Positions 1-10,067 are shown, counted from the stretch's first letter. The stretch: DNA of 64,000 nucleotides from Ariolimax columbianus (GCA_036924085.1 JAVGWX010000018.1:19833464-19897463), one strand, 5' to 3'. Program-made: numbers and translations. The notes: generated by a model from the letters alone, not told the origin.

Positions 1-1235
1 GACTTCGCTTTCTTGAGTTCATTTCCCACCAACTTTATTTGAACTCGCGTGTCCCAAAGAAAGGCTGCATTATCTTCCAAACACTGACTGACCGCTTGTT
101 GACGGGGATTCCCAGTTCAAACCATGAGAATTCGACCTACATTGGTCGGCCAGCCCCAAACTTGCATTGTTTGATAGTTGAGGACCAAGTCTCGTTCAAT
201 GAACTGAAACTCTCGGGCCGGGCTCTCAAGTTATGTTTGGGTACCATGAACGGTATTTTCAGGGCTTCCCTGGCTTTGGCTCGTTGTACCCCTGTAACTC
301 TGTTACATTTGTTTGTTTGTTTGTCTTCAATCCTTTCCACCAAATGTTTAATAATTTTCTGAAACTTGTTTTCAAATGCAATCATTGTATTTTCTTGAGT
401 CATTTTTTTGCCATTTTCCAGTTGTCGCACCCAAACGTTAATTCTTACATGCATTTTTTTATATCTACATGTCAAGCACTTTAGTATGATCATCCAGTTG
501 TTATTATCAGAATATAATGTCATTATCAAAATATAGTAAGTCATCATATTATAATAAGTCATTATAATATAATAAGTCATTATCAGAATATAATAAGTCA
601 TTATCATAATATAATAATAATTCTCTATGCTCTTCCAATTTATTTAATTTCTATTAAAACGTATTGACAGGGCTGAAAAATATAGAGTAGTGTAACTACA
701 CAACATAATCTGTTAATTGACATAAAGTGTACGGAAAATGGATAGGTGTGGTTTAGATACTGCTCAATGAATACCTTTTGATTGTAAAGTAGGTTTTGTT
801 TTTGTTCCAGCACGGTATCTGAACTATGATTCAGATCCTATCCATGTTTCTTTTACATTTTATTTTAACTCAGTGCTGCTGCAGCCTCACCTTATTTTTA
901 ATTTGATTTGACATACATGGATGCTTGGTCTCTGCCGTCAACTATGAGCTATATTTGAAGGAAAAAAATGTTTCCTTATTCAATCATCTCCATCTCATAC
1001 CTACAGTGCAGCTGAAAGCCTGCTGAAAAACTCTGATATATGCTATATTTATTCCTTCTGATTCTTCTTGAAACATCGGACTGCAATGGCGGCACTTTCT
1101 GCTGATTTATATTTGAACGAGCTTTTTTAACTAATTGTTTACGCTTCTTCTTTCATTGTTATTAGCTTGATGCTCTTTGGTCTCCCTACCCTTATATTTC
1201 CCTGTGGATTAGGTTAACTGAGATGCTAGTCGAGT
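1..1235. other. AT-rich stretch without a supported gene
   Basis: No reading frame here shows a recognisable domain. The longest open frame (minus strand, 137-607) runs into the low-complexity repeat at 515-615 and has no family I recognise. Nothing else could be supported. Confidence 0.5.
515..615. repeat. Short AT-rich tandem repeat
   Basis: Imperfect repeats of about 18-21 bp built on AAGTCATTATCAGAATATAA. They give a spurious Met/Tyr-rich open frame on the minus strand. Confidence 0.7.
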
Positions 1236-1490
1236 CAGGCACAAAATACTGATCAGGATGTCGCGTCAGGGTCAATACACTGACCAAGACCACAATCTCT
1301 TTTCCATGTAGCTAGACCAGTTAGCCACAAAATACTGATCAGGATGTCGCGTCAGGGTCAATACACTGACCAAGACCACAATCTCTCTTCCATGTAGCTA
1401 GTCCAGTCAGGCACAAAATACTGATTAGGACATCGCGTCAGGGTCAATACACTGACCAAGACGACAATCTCTTTTCAATGTATCGTTCAC
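1236..1490. repeat. 86-bp tandem repeat, three copies
   Basis: The word ACAAAATACT recurs at 1241, 1327 and 1413, giving an 86-bp period. Each unit contains CAGGATGTCGCGTCAGGGTC, nearly the 37-bp unit of the array at 48040-48510. On the minus strand the unit reads like the C-terminal part of the exon-like repeat that follows (DCGLGQ, then DPDAT). The array therefore appears to be an expansion of that element's 3' end. Confidence 0.85.
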
Positions 1491-1665
1491 TGGAAACAGA
1501 GTGTTTTCAAGACAGTCTGGCTGACGAGATGGGAATCGATGTGATCCCTGTAGTAGTGAGAACCACGCAGATGAAGCCAAGCATAGCACAACCACCTAGA
1601 CGATAGTGGCCCACCTTCATCAGCATGCTTTGTATGTGAGGAAAGCTACTACAACCTGCTAATTC
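1490..1665 (-). pseudogene. Exon-like repeat family, copy 1 (frameshifted)
   Basis: On the minus strand this reads GCSSFPHI, then LMKVG, then a hydrophobic stretch CAMLGFICVVLTTTGIT. It is clearly related to the copies at 48.46-48.94 kb. A one-base insertion relative to the 48.54 kb copy, near 1522, breaks the frame just after the hydrophobic segment. The 86-bp tandem array is attached to its 3' side. I do not recognise the protein family. It may be a duplicated transmembrane or signal-anchor exon, or a repeat that merely looks coding. Confidence 0.55.
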
Positions 1666-2365
1666 ACATGATCTTCAGGGCGCACAAAAGAGTAAATTTA
1701 CTCATTGTGGTCATAAACAATATAAATAATAATTCCCTGTAAATTCCAATCTAGCACATGTCTGGTTATACAGTGTGGTCCAAAATGCTCCAAACCTAAG
1801 AAAAATGAAAACTTTTAACCTTAAGCACGCTTCCAAACTTGAAATATTTTATTCATTTTTTTATTCATTTTTTATTTATGAATGACCAAGCAATACTAAT
1901 AGGCACTACTAATAGCCATTTCTTACTGCTCAATACGTCACGTCCATCTACACAGGCTTTTTGCCAGTAAAAGTATTGTATGTTAGATTACAAATGGATT
2001 TTGAACGAATTATCTTCTTATTACGCCGATTGGAAGAGGCTGATTTTTTGCGAAAGGTGAAGTAGGATGTTGGGAAAGATCTTTATCGGGTAGAACTGTT
2101 TATTTTGTTTGTTTAGATGTAATAACTACGTTTTAATTGAAAATTAATAGTTGTGCCAATATTATAAACACAGAATCGATTTTTGTGGTTTCAATGGATT
2201 TCTATCGGAGCAACTAGACCTAGCGGGAAAGTCCAAACATTTTTTTGTTAATGTTCATGTTCATCTTCTTGTATCTCAGAAACTAACAAACACACAACAA
2301 AAACAATAACACCATCATGTTCTTTATTCATTTATGTCTCTACACACAAGAAAATCATATTTATT

Positions 2366-2377
2366 GACCAACAAACA
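2366..2377. repeat. Left TSD of the rRNA-LINE insertion
   Basis: GACCAACAAACA here matches GACCAAAAAACA at 9401-9412 in 11 of 12 positions. The paralogous MITE copy at 15.8 kb has a single GACAAACAAACA at the corresponding point, so the insertion duplicated this word. Confidence 0.75.
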
Positions 2378-3014
2378 ATCTGGGGTAGTTGTCTCGCCGC
2401 AGCGACTCAATTTCAACCAGTGTTCGTAAAGCGATCTCAGTCCCGCCAGGCGGAGCGATAGCGCGGGCTTGCGGAAAACGCTCGCCTGCCTTTCCCCGTA
2501 GAGCGAATTGGGTGTGGTTTGTTGCAGCGGCTCCTCCACCGAGGTGCGCTGGTCTGGTCCGTATCAGGAAACGTGGTCCGTCCGTGGTGATTTATCTAAG
2601 GCTTATAGCAGAGCTCGACAGTACGTCTCGCTGGTGGTCCGACTCTCGCAAAGAGCTTGTGACCGGCAAATGGAAAGCAGGAATCGTTGCCTCGAGGCCC
2701 TGCATTCTCCTACGGAGAAGGGCAGGCCGGCAGGCCAAATTGTCTCTAGTCCCAGTGAAATTCATCGCCGAGGTCGTTGGGATCCGTTCTGCACAGAGCG
2801 CTGCCATCCCTCCTCGAGCGAGCCCGGTCGGTCGGTCATCTGGTGCGTGTGGGAGGCCCCTGTCAGGCGGTCCTAGGTCGACGGAGTGAGGGACGGGTGG
2901 AACAAACCGTCTGTCCGTCCCGTCAGTCGGCCCCTGCGGCCGTAGTCCCAGCGAGGCTTTTTACACACCCTTCCTCCGCCGACCGGTGTGTGCTGTACGT
3001 ACGTCTCCGACAGA
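2378..3014 (+). other. 5' external transcribed spacer-like rDNA
   Basis: A GC-rich block of about 640 bp sits directly before the 18S start, in contrast to the AT-rich surroundings. Its position and composition fit a 5'ETS. The open frames across it (for example 2389-2889) lack any domain and are GC-driven. It starts abruptly at the TSD, so it is either 5'-truncated or begins at the transcription start; the sequence alone cannot say which. Confidence 0.65.
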
Positions 3015-4181
3015 TATCTGGTTGATCCTGCCAGTAGTCATATGCTTGTCTCAAAGATTAAGCCATGCATGTCTAAGTTCACACTGTCTCACGGTGAAAC
3101 CGCGAATGGCTCATTAAATCAGTCGAGGTTCCTTAGATGACACGATCCTACTTGGATAACTGTGGCAATTCTAGAGCTAATACATGCTTACCAAGCTCCG
3201 ACCCTCGCGGAAAGAGCGCTTTTATTAGCTCAAAACCAATCGTCGTTTCCCCTCGCGGGGTTGCGGCGTCCCCACTGGTGACTCTGGATAACTTTGTGCT
3301 GATCGCATGGCCTCATGTGCCGGCGACGCATCTTTCAAATGTATGCCCTATCAAATGTCGATGGTACGTGACATGCCTACCATGTTTATAACGGGTAACG
3401 GGGAATCAGGGTTCGATTCCGGAGAGGGAGCATGAGAAACGGCTACCACATCCAAGGAAGGCAGCAGGCGCGCAACTTACCCACTCCCGGCACGGGGAGG
3501 TAGTGACGAAAAATAACAATACGGGACTCTTTCGAGGCCCCGTAATTGGAATGAGTACACTTTAAACCCTTTAACGAAGATCTATTGGAGGGCAAGTCTG
3601 GTGCCAGCAGCCGCGGTAATTCCAGCTCCAATAGCGTATATTAAAGTTGTTGCAGTTTAAAAAGCTCGTAGTTGGATCTCAGGCGCAGGCGGGCGGTCCG
3701 GCTCGCGCCGGTTCACTGCCTGTTGTCTCCTGCCCTACCGTCTGCCGGCTCTCTCCCACGGGTGCTCTTCGCTGAGCGTCCTGGGTGGCCGGCGCGTTTA
3801 CTTTGAAAAATTAGAGTGTTCAAAGCAGGCCTCGGCTGCCTGAATAATGGTGCATGGAATAATGGAATAGGACCTCGGTTCTATTTTGTTGGTTTTCGGA
3901 ACTGGAGGTAATGATTAACAGGGACAAACGGGGGCATTCGTATTGCGGCGTTAGAGGTGAAATTCTTGGATCGCCGCAAGACGAGCTACTGCGAAAGCAT
4001 TTGTCAAGAATGTTTTCATTAATCAAGAACGAAAGTCAGAGGCGCGAAGACGATCAGATACCGTCGTAGTTCTGACCATAAACGATGCCAACTAGCGATC
4101 CGCAGGAGTTGCTTCGATGACTCTGCGGGCAGCTTCCGGGAAACCAAAGTGTTTGGGTTCCGGGGGAAGTATGGTTGCAAA

Positions 4182-4215
<34 letters not shown>

Positions 4216-4254
4216 TCAGGAGTGGAGCCTGCTGCTTAATTTGACTCAACACGG
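3015..4254 (+). rRNA. 18S rRNA, 5' two-thirds (retro-copied, partial)
   Basis: It begins with the universal CTGGTTGATCCTGCCAG (3018) and keeps the universal GTGCCAGCAGCCGCGG (about 3601), GGTGAAATTCTTGGATCGCC (about 3956) and AAAGGAATTGACGG (4192). It ends after TTGACTCAACACGG at 4254, where normal 18S would continue with the last third. A few bases differ from the universal core: GAGC for GAAC in the ACGAACTACTGCG region, GGCGCG for GGTTCG, and ACCATCAGG for ACCACCAGG. It is therefore a nearly intact but mutated copy, not a working gene. V4 resembles gastropod 18S. It forms the 5' part of the LINE-A composite. Confidence 0.93.
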
Positions 4255-4570
4255 CCAACACTGAAATGATTGACATGCCGAGACCACTTTTCTGGGGTCT
4301 AATATGGAACTGGTGCTGGATTTAGATCCCCAAAAAATCTGGGGTTATGCCCCCTGTGGCTCGGTTGGTTTGCATCAAGTGTTCTGACAAAGGAATTGAC
4401 GGAAGAGCACTATCAGGAGTGGAGCCTGAGGCTTAAATTAACTTAACACGCCATTACTGTAGAATGACGGTCAAAAAGAGAGCACCTTCGTGGGGTCTAA
4501 TAGTGAACATGTGCTGGAATTAGACCCTCGAAAATCTGGGGCCACCCTCTAAGCAACTTGATTATCACGC

Positions 4571-4606
<36 letters not shown>

Positions 4607-4730
4607 ACCTGCGGCTTTATTTGACTGAACACGCCAATACTGTAGAACGACTGACAAATCGAGAGCACTACTGTTTGGGTCTAAAAATGAACGTACGCTG
4701 GTATTAGACTCACGGAAGATAAGGCAGCTC
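4192..4730 (+). repeat. Degenerate monomers, each carrying a 64-bp 18S segment
   Basis: AAAGGAATTGACGGAAG recurs at 4192, 4391 and 4573, a spacing of 199 then 182 bp. Each time it is followed by about 64 bp of 18S ending AACACG(G/C)C, then by a non-ribosomal part with GAGAGCAC, GGGTCTAAT and a GTGCTGGA-to-TTAGAC stretch. The first copy is continuous with the 18S upstream; copies two and three are not. A fourth piece of the non-ribosomal part lies at 4840-4876. The arrangement resembles monomeric 5'UTR repeats known from some LINEs, here with rRNA built into the monomer. Confidence 0.8.
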
Positions 4731-5836
4731 TCAAACACTCTAATGAAAGAACGCTACGGAAATCGTGTTTAACCCCGCAGAAACCGCAGATTTCAAATAC
4801 CTGGTCATTGACAAACAAAAGCCCTCAATAAATTCGTCTGACCAAATAGTGAACGGGTGCTGGAAATAGACCATCTGAAGACAGGTCAGTTTTACCCTAC
4901 TAATGACAGGGTGTTGCTACGGAAAACCAGCTCATATCGAGAGGAGCCGCAGACACTTTGGTTCACGTACCAGGCTGATAAGCCAATGGCGCGAGGCTAC
5001 CATGTGGGGGATTACGGCCGAACCCTTGTAAGCCGCAATCCCGCCCAAAATCTCAGCACCACTGCAATGGGAGGCTCCTACATGCTCGGGACCTGGGGCT
5101 TGCGCCCCAGCCATAGCCGGTAGAGCCGCAGCAAGAGGTCCTTGCCGTCCGCCGATCAAAGCGGGCGGACAACTGCTTGATGCTCACCTTATACGGCGAT
5201 GGGGTGCGAAACCACCAACTAAAGACTTAGTACCTGGTCAGGGTGTCGAAAACAGTAGAGCAGCCACCTCACTGTGAACTGTCGAGACTCAACCAATGAC
5301 CATGAGAGCTGTCCGCACACCAGGCGAACAACATCTCTGTGACATTACCAGGCTTGTCCTCTGGTTAAATGCACGTCGGCTACGATATCTACCTCTGTAC
5401 GTTATCAGCCATATAACTATCATGCTGGACGCAGAAGAGATGCAGACCAGCGGACATTGCACACCTGCCCCACTGTGTCAACACCCCAGGTGGCGGGGAA
5501 TGCTAGGCGTACCATTCCTGCATAGAAGCCAAGAAAATAAAGGGAAAAGAGATACCCCACTCACATGCAAATGCTACGTTTCTGGCAGGACGTGACGATC
5601 CTGGGATACAGACACACTGGACTGCCTCTCTTCCGGGTAAACCAGTCCATCTCATATATCATATCACATATCATCATTGCACCCTATAGACACGAGTAGT
5701 GAAGACTCGATAGTCTGGTAAGACAACTTCCATAAGAGAGACAACTCTGATCATAAACAACTGCTGCCTTGCAGATAGGCTGGGGACAGCCAAAGGCTAA
5801 GGAGGGCATCCCTACAGAAACGCCTGTTGAAATCGG
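4731..5836 (+). other. LINE-A 5' leader without a recognisable ORF1
   Basis: About 1.1 kb precedes the EN-RT start. Open frames of 88 and 99 codons at 4857 and 5296 contain no CCHC knuckles, RRM or coiled coil, so I see no gag-like ORF1. The leader may be genuine 5'UTR, or ORF1 may have been lost when the ribosomal sequence was acquired. Confidence 0.5.
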
Positions 5837-8680
5837 ATGAACGGGGCCGCAAGCCTAACAAAACAGTGCAACGTAAATCGCAGTATGATGGCAGTACAAC
5901 CTATTAGAAAAACGCATGGCGCTCATCCTGCGGAGTCCCGCCAGGCAGCGATAGTGCCGGGCCTCACGCCTCGAAGGGGCCCACCCTTGACTACTGGTGG
6001 TCACCCACCCATGTGTCGTGGAGTCAAGGCACATGGCTATGGGGCAACTTCTATTGGCCAAAACCTCAAGACCCTCAAAATACTACAGTGGAATGCGGAG
6101 GGAGTCATTAACAAAAAACGTTCCCTAACACACCACCTGCATGAAGGTAAGATTGACGTGGCATGTATCCAGGAAACGCACCTCAACAATAACCATAAAT
6201 TCTCAATCAGAGGATATCAGACCTTCCGTCTAGATAGAGAAGGCCACAAAGGAGGGGTCCTGATACTGACCAGAAACTGCATACCGAGTAGCGCGGTATC
6301 TGTCAATCACACCGGACAAGCAGAAATTGTAGGAGTTGACATAATGGCTCAAGAGACGAAGCTCCGCATTTTCAATCTGTACGGACCACCAAATAGAGAC
6401 CTATCGCTCTCGAGTATGGAGGTCAGAGACTCCAACTGCATAGTAGTTGGAGATTTCAACAGCCACTCGGAGAGATGGGGATACTCTGACACAGACAGCA
6501 GAGGTGACGAAGTGGAAGATTGGGAGATAGATGCAAATCTCTCCCTAATCAATAGGCCGGAGGATAGCCCTAGCTTCTATTTAAGAACATGGCATACCAC
6601 CTCGACTCCAGATTTGGCCTTCTCCACACAGGACATACACCATAAAATAGACCGCCAGGTGCTAAACCAACTGGCAGGTAGCGACCACAGGCCGATCAGG
6701 CTAACCATTGACATGGAAGTAGGCCCACAGGAAATAAAACCGCTCCCACGTTGGAATTACAAACGAGCCGACTGGGACAGATTTGCAATCCTGACAGATG
6801 GGCTGTGTGAAACCATCAACACACGAAACACCAAAATGAAGCCCATGGTAGAGAGCCTAAGCAAGGCAATAATGCAAGCCGCCACTGAAACCATCCCAAG
6901 AGGAGCTAGGAAAAACTATAAGCCCTACTGGAATGATGAGTTGCAGAAAGTGGAAGATGCAGTAACAAATGCTAGGAACATGGCAGAGCGAGAAAAATCC
7001 ATGGAGGCAAACATCGCCCTCAAAGCCGCCGCGGCGAAGTACAAACACACTCTCAAGCAAACAGCAAGAGAAAGCTGGAAAAATAAAACGGAAAGTCTAA
7101 ACCTGGACAAAGACGGGAACAAGCTATGGAAGCTAGTCAGAGCCATGAACGACGAAACCCCGTCAAATAAACAAATTACTATCAAGCAGGGCGAGAACTT
7201 GATCACAGGTAAGAAAGCCGCAAACGCCTTTGTCGATCACTATGCCAGAGCAAACCACATCGAGGTCCCTGCAGATAAGCATACAGACATTAGCAAAGAG
7301 CTAAAGGGACACGAAAACACGAATACGGCTCCTGAAGAGCACATGATGGCCAAACTAACAATGCGCGAAATGGAAGAGGCTATGAGAACACTAAAGAAAA
7401 GGAAATCTCCCGGAAAAGACGGGATAACAAACGAAATGCTGATGGGGCTGGGCCAAACAGCGAAGAAGAAACTGCTATCGGTCCTGAACCAAAGCTGGAA
7501 AAGGGGAATTGTACCACAGGCATGGAAAGATGCAATACTGGTACCAGTACCAAAAACAGGAAAGGACAAAACAGATCCAAATGGATACAGGCCCATAAGC
7601 CTACTGAGCTGTGTCGGCAAGCTGATGGAACGGATGATAAACACCAGACTGATGTGGCATCTGGAAGAAAAACGAATACTAATTCCACAGCAAGCCGGCT
7701 TTAGACAGCACAGATCCACTGAGGACCAGGTCATCCTCATAGCCCAGGAGATAGAAGATGCCTACCAGGCACAGAAACACACAGTAGCTGTTTCGGTGGA
7801 TCTGGAAAAGGCATTTGACAAAGTCTGGAAAAATGGACTTAGAGTCAAGCTAAGAAGAAGTGATGTCTGTGGGAAGATGTACAAGTGGATCAACCACTAC
7901 CTCAAACAAAGAACAGCCAGAGTCCAAGTACAAGGGCAGATGAGCAAAAAGGTGACACTCGAGCAGGGAGTACCCCAAGGGGGAGTATTGTCACCCACAC
8001 TCTTCCTGGTATATATAAACGATATTACAGAGAATATACCAAGAAGAGTCCATAGCTCAATGTTTGCAGACGATCTGGCTATGTGGACCTCTGAAAAGAA
8101 TCTCACCATAGCAAGAAATCGGATGCAGACGGCCCTAACATCGCTGGAAGAGTGGGCGAACTCATGGCTGGTCAAAATAAACGAGGAGAAAACCACATGC
8201 ACAATATTCTCGCTTTCATTAAAACCCCAAAGTACCAAATTAAGTCTAAATGGCAAAATCCTGCAGCCAAACGACAACCCAACCTATCTGGGAGTGACAT
8301 TTGATCGGCGCATGACATGGAAAAGTCAGATTGAGAGAAACCGAATGAAAGCCAGAGAAAGAATGGCAATCATGAGGAAACTTGCTGGCACAAGCTGGGG
8401 AGCAGACGAAGGCATACTAAAGAAACTGTACACTGGAAGAGTGAGACCAGTTCTCGAGTATGGCATTGCGGCATGGACAACAGCAGCAAAGGCGAACTTC
8501 GATAAAGTTAGCAAACTTCAAAACCAAGCCATGAGAATTATAACAGGTGGCATGAAGTCAACGCCAATTGTAGAACTTGAAAAGATTTCAAAACTGCAAT
8601 CCATGACCGATAGAAGAGACTGCAGAGCCCAGCTGCAGTCAGAGAAACTCCGAAATAACACTGTCATTCGCTACTGGTAA
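5837..8680 (+). CDS. LINE-A ORF2: APE endonuclease and reverse transcriptase
   Basis: 947 codons uninterrupted, which is unusual here. After an ~80-residue basic leader comes an APE-type endonuclease: QWNAEG (84-89), Glu113 in IQETHL, GDFN (205-208) and SDHRP (282-286). The RT follows with YRPISLLS, Asp655 in VDLEKAFDKVW (motif A), GVPQGG (711-716) and the catalytic FADD box (743-746), then YLGVTFD and a thumb region containing RPVLEYG. The enzyme would nick the target and copy element RNA in place. The ORF stops at a frameshift where RNase H should begin. EN-RT-RNase H order with a GAA tail suggests the I/Jockey superfamily; the clade is not certain. The first ATG is used because the leader before the QWN motif is in frame, but the true start is unknown. 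Confidence 0.9.
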   Translation: MNGAASLTKQCNVNRSMMAVQPIRKTHGAHPAESRQAAIVPGLTPRRGPPLTTGGHPPMCRGVKAHGYGATSIGQNLKTLKILQWNAEGVINKKRSLTHHLHEGKIDVACIQETHLNNNHKFSIRGYQTFRLDREGHKGGVLILTRNCIPSSAVSVNHTGQAEIVGVDIMAQETKLRIFNLYGPPNRDLSLSSMEVRDSNCIVVGDFNSHSERWGYSDTDSRGDEVEDWEIDANLSLINRPEDSPSFYLRTWHTTSTPDLAFSTQDIHHKIDRQVLNQLAGSDHRPIRLTIDMEVGPQEIKPLPRWNYKRADWDRFAILTDGLCETINTRNTKMKPMVESLSKAIMQAATETIPRGARKNYKPYWNDELQKVEDAVTNARNMAEREKSMEANIALKAAAAKYKHTLKQTARESWKNKTESLNLDKDGNKLWKLVRAMNDETPSNKQITIKQGENLITGKKAANAFVDHYARANHIEVPADKHTDISKELKGHENTNTAPEEHMMAKLTMREMEEAMRTLKKRKSPGKDGITNEMLMGLGQTAKKKLLSVLNQSWKRGIVPQAWKDAILVPVPKTGKDKTDPNGYRPISLLSCVGKLMERMINTRLMWHLEEKRILIPQQAGFRQHRSTEDQVILIAQEIEDAYQAQKHTVAVSVDLEKAFDKVWKNGLRVKLRRSDVCGKMYKWINHYLKQRTARVQVQGQMSKKVTLEQGVPQGGVLSPTLFLVYINDITENIPRRVHSSMFADDLAMWTSEKNLTIARNRMQTALTSLEEWANSWLVKINEEKTTCTIFSLSLKPQSTKLSLNGKILQPNDNPTYLGVTFDRRMTWKSQIERNRMKARERMAIMRKLAGTSWGADEGILKKLYTGRVRPVLEYGIAAWTTAAKANFDKVSKLQNQAMRIITGGMKSTPIVELEKISKLQSMTDRRDCRAQLQSEKLRNNTVIRYW

Positions 8681-9368
8681 GTACACAAGCAATTTCAGAG
8701 CGGAGGCAGAGGCACTGAGGGCGGCAGTGGAAGAAATGGTGACACACAGTGAAAATGAAAGCCATATAGTCCTGCTGACAGATGCTCTCGCCGTAGTCAC
8801 AGCGCTAAAAAGCCAGAAAAACACTGAGCTCAATGACTTAAGAGCAGCACTCTGCAAACTGTGCCAGCAGTCCGCACCAAAAAGGGTAGTGGCACAGTGG
8901 GTTCCGTCACACTGCAACATCCAAGGCAACGAGGAGGCAGACAGACTGGCAAAAGAAGGTGCAAGACTACCACAAACAGATACCTGTATGACGTACGAAG
9001 AGTCAAAACGGCTTATCAAAGCCAGATACATGACCAAATGGGAAACCGAACATACTGGTTACACCAAAAACGATGCCTATTACCAGTTGAACCGAAGAGA
9101 GCAGGTCGTTGTCTTCAGACTTCGCACTGGCCACAACAGACTGAGGTACCACCTATTCAACAAATTGAAGATAGGGTGTACCGACGAATGCCCGTGCGGT
9201 ACTGGTAAAATGACCGCTGAACATCTGCTGCAGAACTGCCCGACATACGAGGATCAGAGAGAGCAGATGTGGCCATTACCAGTGGAACTGCAAGACAAGC
9301 TCTATGGCAGTAGCGAGAGCCTCAGGATGACCGCCGCTTTTTTCGAAAAAATAATGGTTACTGTCTGA
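8655..9368 (+). pseudogene. LINE-A RNase H and zinc knuckle, N-terminal part deleted
   Basis: In a different frame from the RT, this continues as ITLSFATGK and FRAEAEALRAA (the RNase H Glu), LLTDALAVVTAL (second Asp) and GNEEADRLAK (last Asp). It then runs through a conserved tail with KLKIGCTDECPCGTG and AEHLLQNC (a CxC...H...C knuckle). The copy at 57.2 kb shows what is missing: the first RNase H strand with YTDGS and the linker to the RT. The junction near 8650 joins RT-linker sequence to mid-RNase H, so a deletion removed the first catalytic Asp and shifted the frame. The longest ATG-started part is 8727-9368 (213 codons). Confidence 0.85.
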
Positions 9369-9400
9369 CTGCGTACGCAGAAGAAGAAGAAGAAGAAGAA
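9369..9400 (+). repeat. LINE-A 3' end and (GAA)n tail
   Basis: After the TGA comes a short conserved TGCGTACG-type trailer, then GAA repeats. The same ending occurs on the copies at 10.0, 21.7, 25.1, 42.3, 58.0 and 62.8 kb. A short-repeat tail in place of poly(A) is typical of some I-type LINEs. Confidence 0.85.
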
Positions 9401-9412
9401 GACCAAAAAACA
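9401..9412. repeat. Right TSD of the rRNA-LINE insertion
   Basis: GACCAAAAAACA, one mismatch from 2366-2377. MITE sequence resumes immediately (CAGAAAAATTACAAG, compare CAGAAAAGTTACAAA near 15816). Confidence 0.75.
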
Positions 9413-9580
9413 GAAAAATTACAAGCTTTGAAAATCAACTACCATAGTAAAATATAAAGCTTTGAGAAATTTTCTAAACATTTGAGCAGCATCGTAAAGG
9501 TTAAACAAAATAACTTTATTCACAAAGTATTCTCTTACATACCCATTGAATGATTTGTTTTATTCTCTTACATACACATT

Positions 9581-10067
9581 GAATGATTTGTCTAAGAGGA
9601 GGCAGACAGACTGGCAAAAGAAGGTGCAAGATTACCACAACCAGATTCTAGTGTGACCTACGAAGAGTCCAAAACGTTTATTAAGGCCAGATTCATGGCC
9701 AAATGGGAAACATACTGGCTACACAAAAAATGATGCCTATTACCAGGTGAACAGATGAGAGCAGATCGTGGTCTTCAGAATCCGCATAGGCCACAACAGA
9801 CTGAGGTACCACCTATTCAATAAACTGAAGATAGGTGGCAATGACGAATGCACCTGTGGTACAGGGAAAATGACCGCTGAACATCTGCTGCAAAATTGCC
9901 CGACATACGAGGACCAGAGAAAGCACATGTGGCCATCACCAGTGGCAACACTAGACAAGCTCTATGGCAGTGTTGACAGCCTCAGGATGACAGCTGCTTT
10001 CTTCGAACAAATACAAGTTGACGTCTGACAGCGTACGAAGAAGAAGAAGAAGAAGAATGATTTGTCT
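9581..10067 (+). mobile_element. LINE-A 5'-truncated copy with 13-bp TSD
   Basis: GAATGATTTGTCT flanks the insert at 9581-9593 and 10055-10067. The body (9594-10054) starts in the GNEEADRLAK region of RNase H and runs through the zinc knuckle to the GAA tail. It has internal stops and frame breaks; the last 86 codons (9768-10028) are open. A classic 5'-truncated target-primed insertion. Confidence 0.9.

Larger units (their letters stand above)
2378..9400 (+). mobile_element. Composite rRNA-LINE-A retrotransposed unit
   Basis: A single insertion of about 7.0 kb in a MITE, bounded by a 12-bp TSD and ending in a (GAA)n tail. Its order is 5'ETS-like rDNA (2378-3014), 18S 5' part (3015-4254), 18S-containing monomers (4192-4730), 5'UTR (to 5836), an EN-RT ORF (5837-8680) and a damaged RNase H/zinc-knuckle frame (to 9368). 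The uninterrupted MITE copy at 15.3-15.9 kb and the TSD at the outer edges indicate that everything between was inserted as one unit. The simplest inference is reverse transcription of one RNA that began in the rDNA transcription unit and read into the LINE. An alternative is two sequential events with the inner junctions obscured. Confidence 0.7.
1815..9504. mobile_element. TTAA-bounded MITE, copy 1, split by a 7-kb insertion
   Basis: The interval starts TTAACCTTAAGCACGCTTCC (1815) and ends in AAAGGTTAA (9504). Its two ends are imperfect inverted repeats, and the left end matches the inverted right end of the copy at 15917-15920. Outside the insertion (1815-2377 plus 9401-9504) it is about 665 bp and aligns with 15350-15920. 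TTAA termini suggest a piggyBac-type target, but no transposase is present. It was the landing site of the rRNA-LINE composite. Confidence 0.6.

Noticed and set aside
137..607. 156-codon minus-strand frame
   Set aside because: Its N-terminal third is the AT-rich microrepeat and the remainder shows no domain; could not be supported as a gene.
2389..3391. Several open frames over the ETS and 18S
   Set aside because: GC-rich ribosomal spacer and rRNA produce long frames by chance; no domains.
3015..4254. A functional 18S rRNA gene
   Set aside because: The last third is missing, universal core positions are mutated, and no ITS/5.8S follows.
7240..7740. Minus-strand frames under the LINE-A RT
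   Set aside because: Shadows of the well-supported plus-strand EN-RT ORF.
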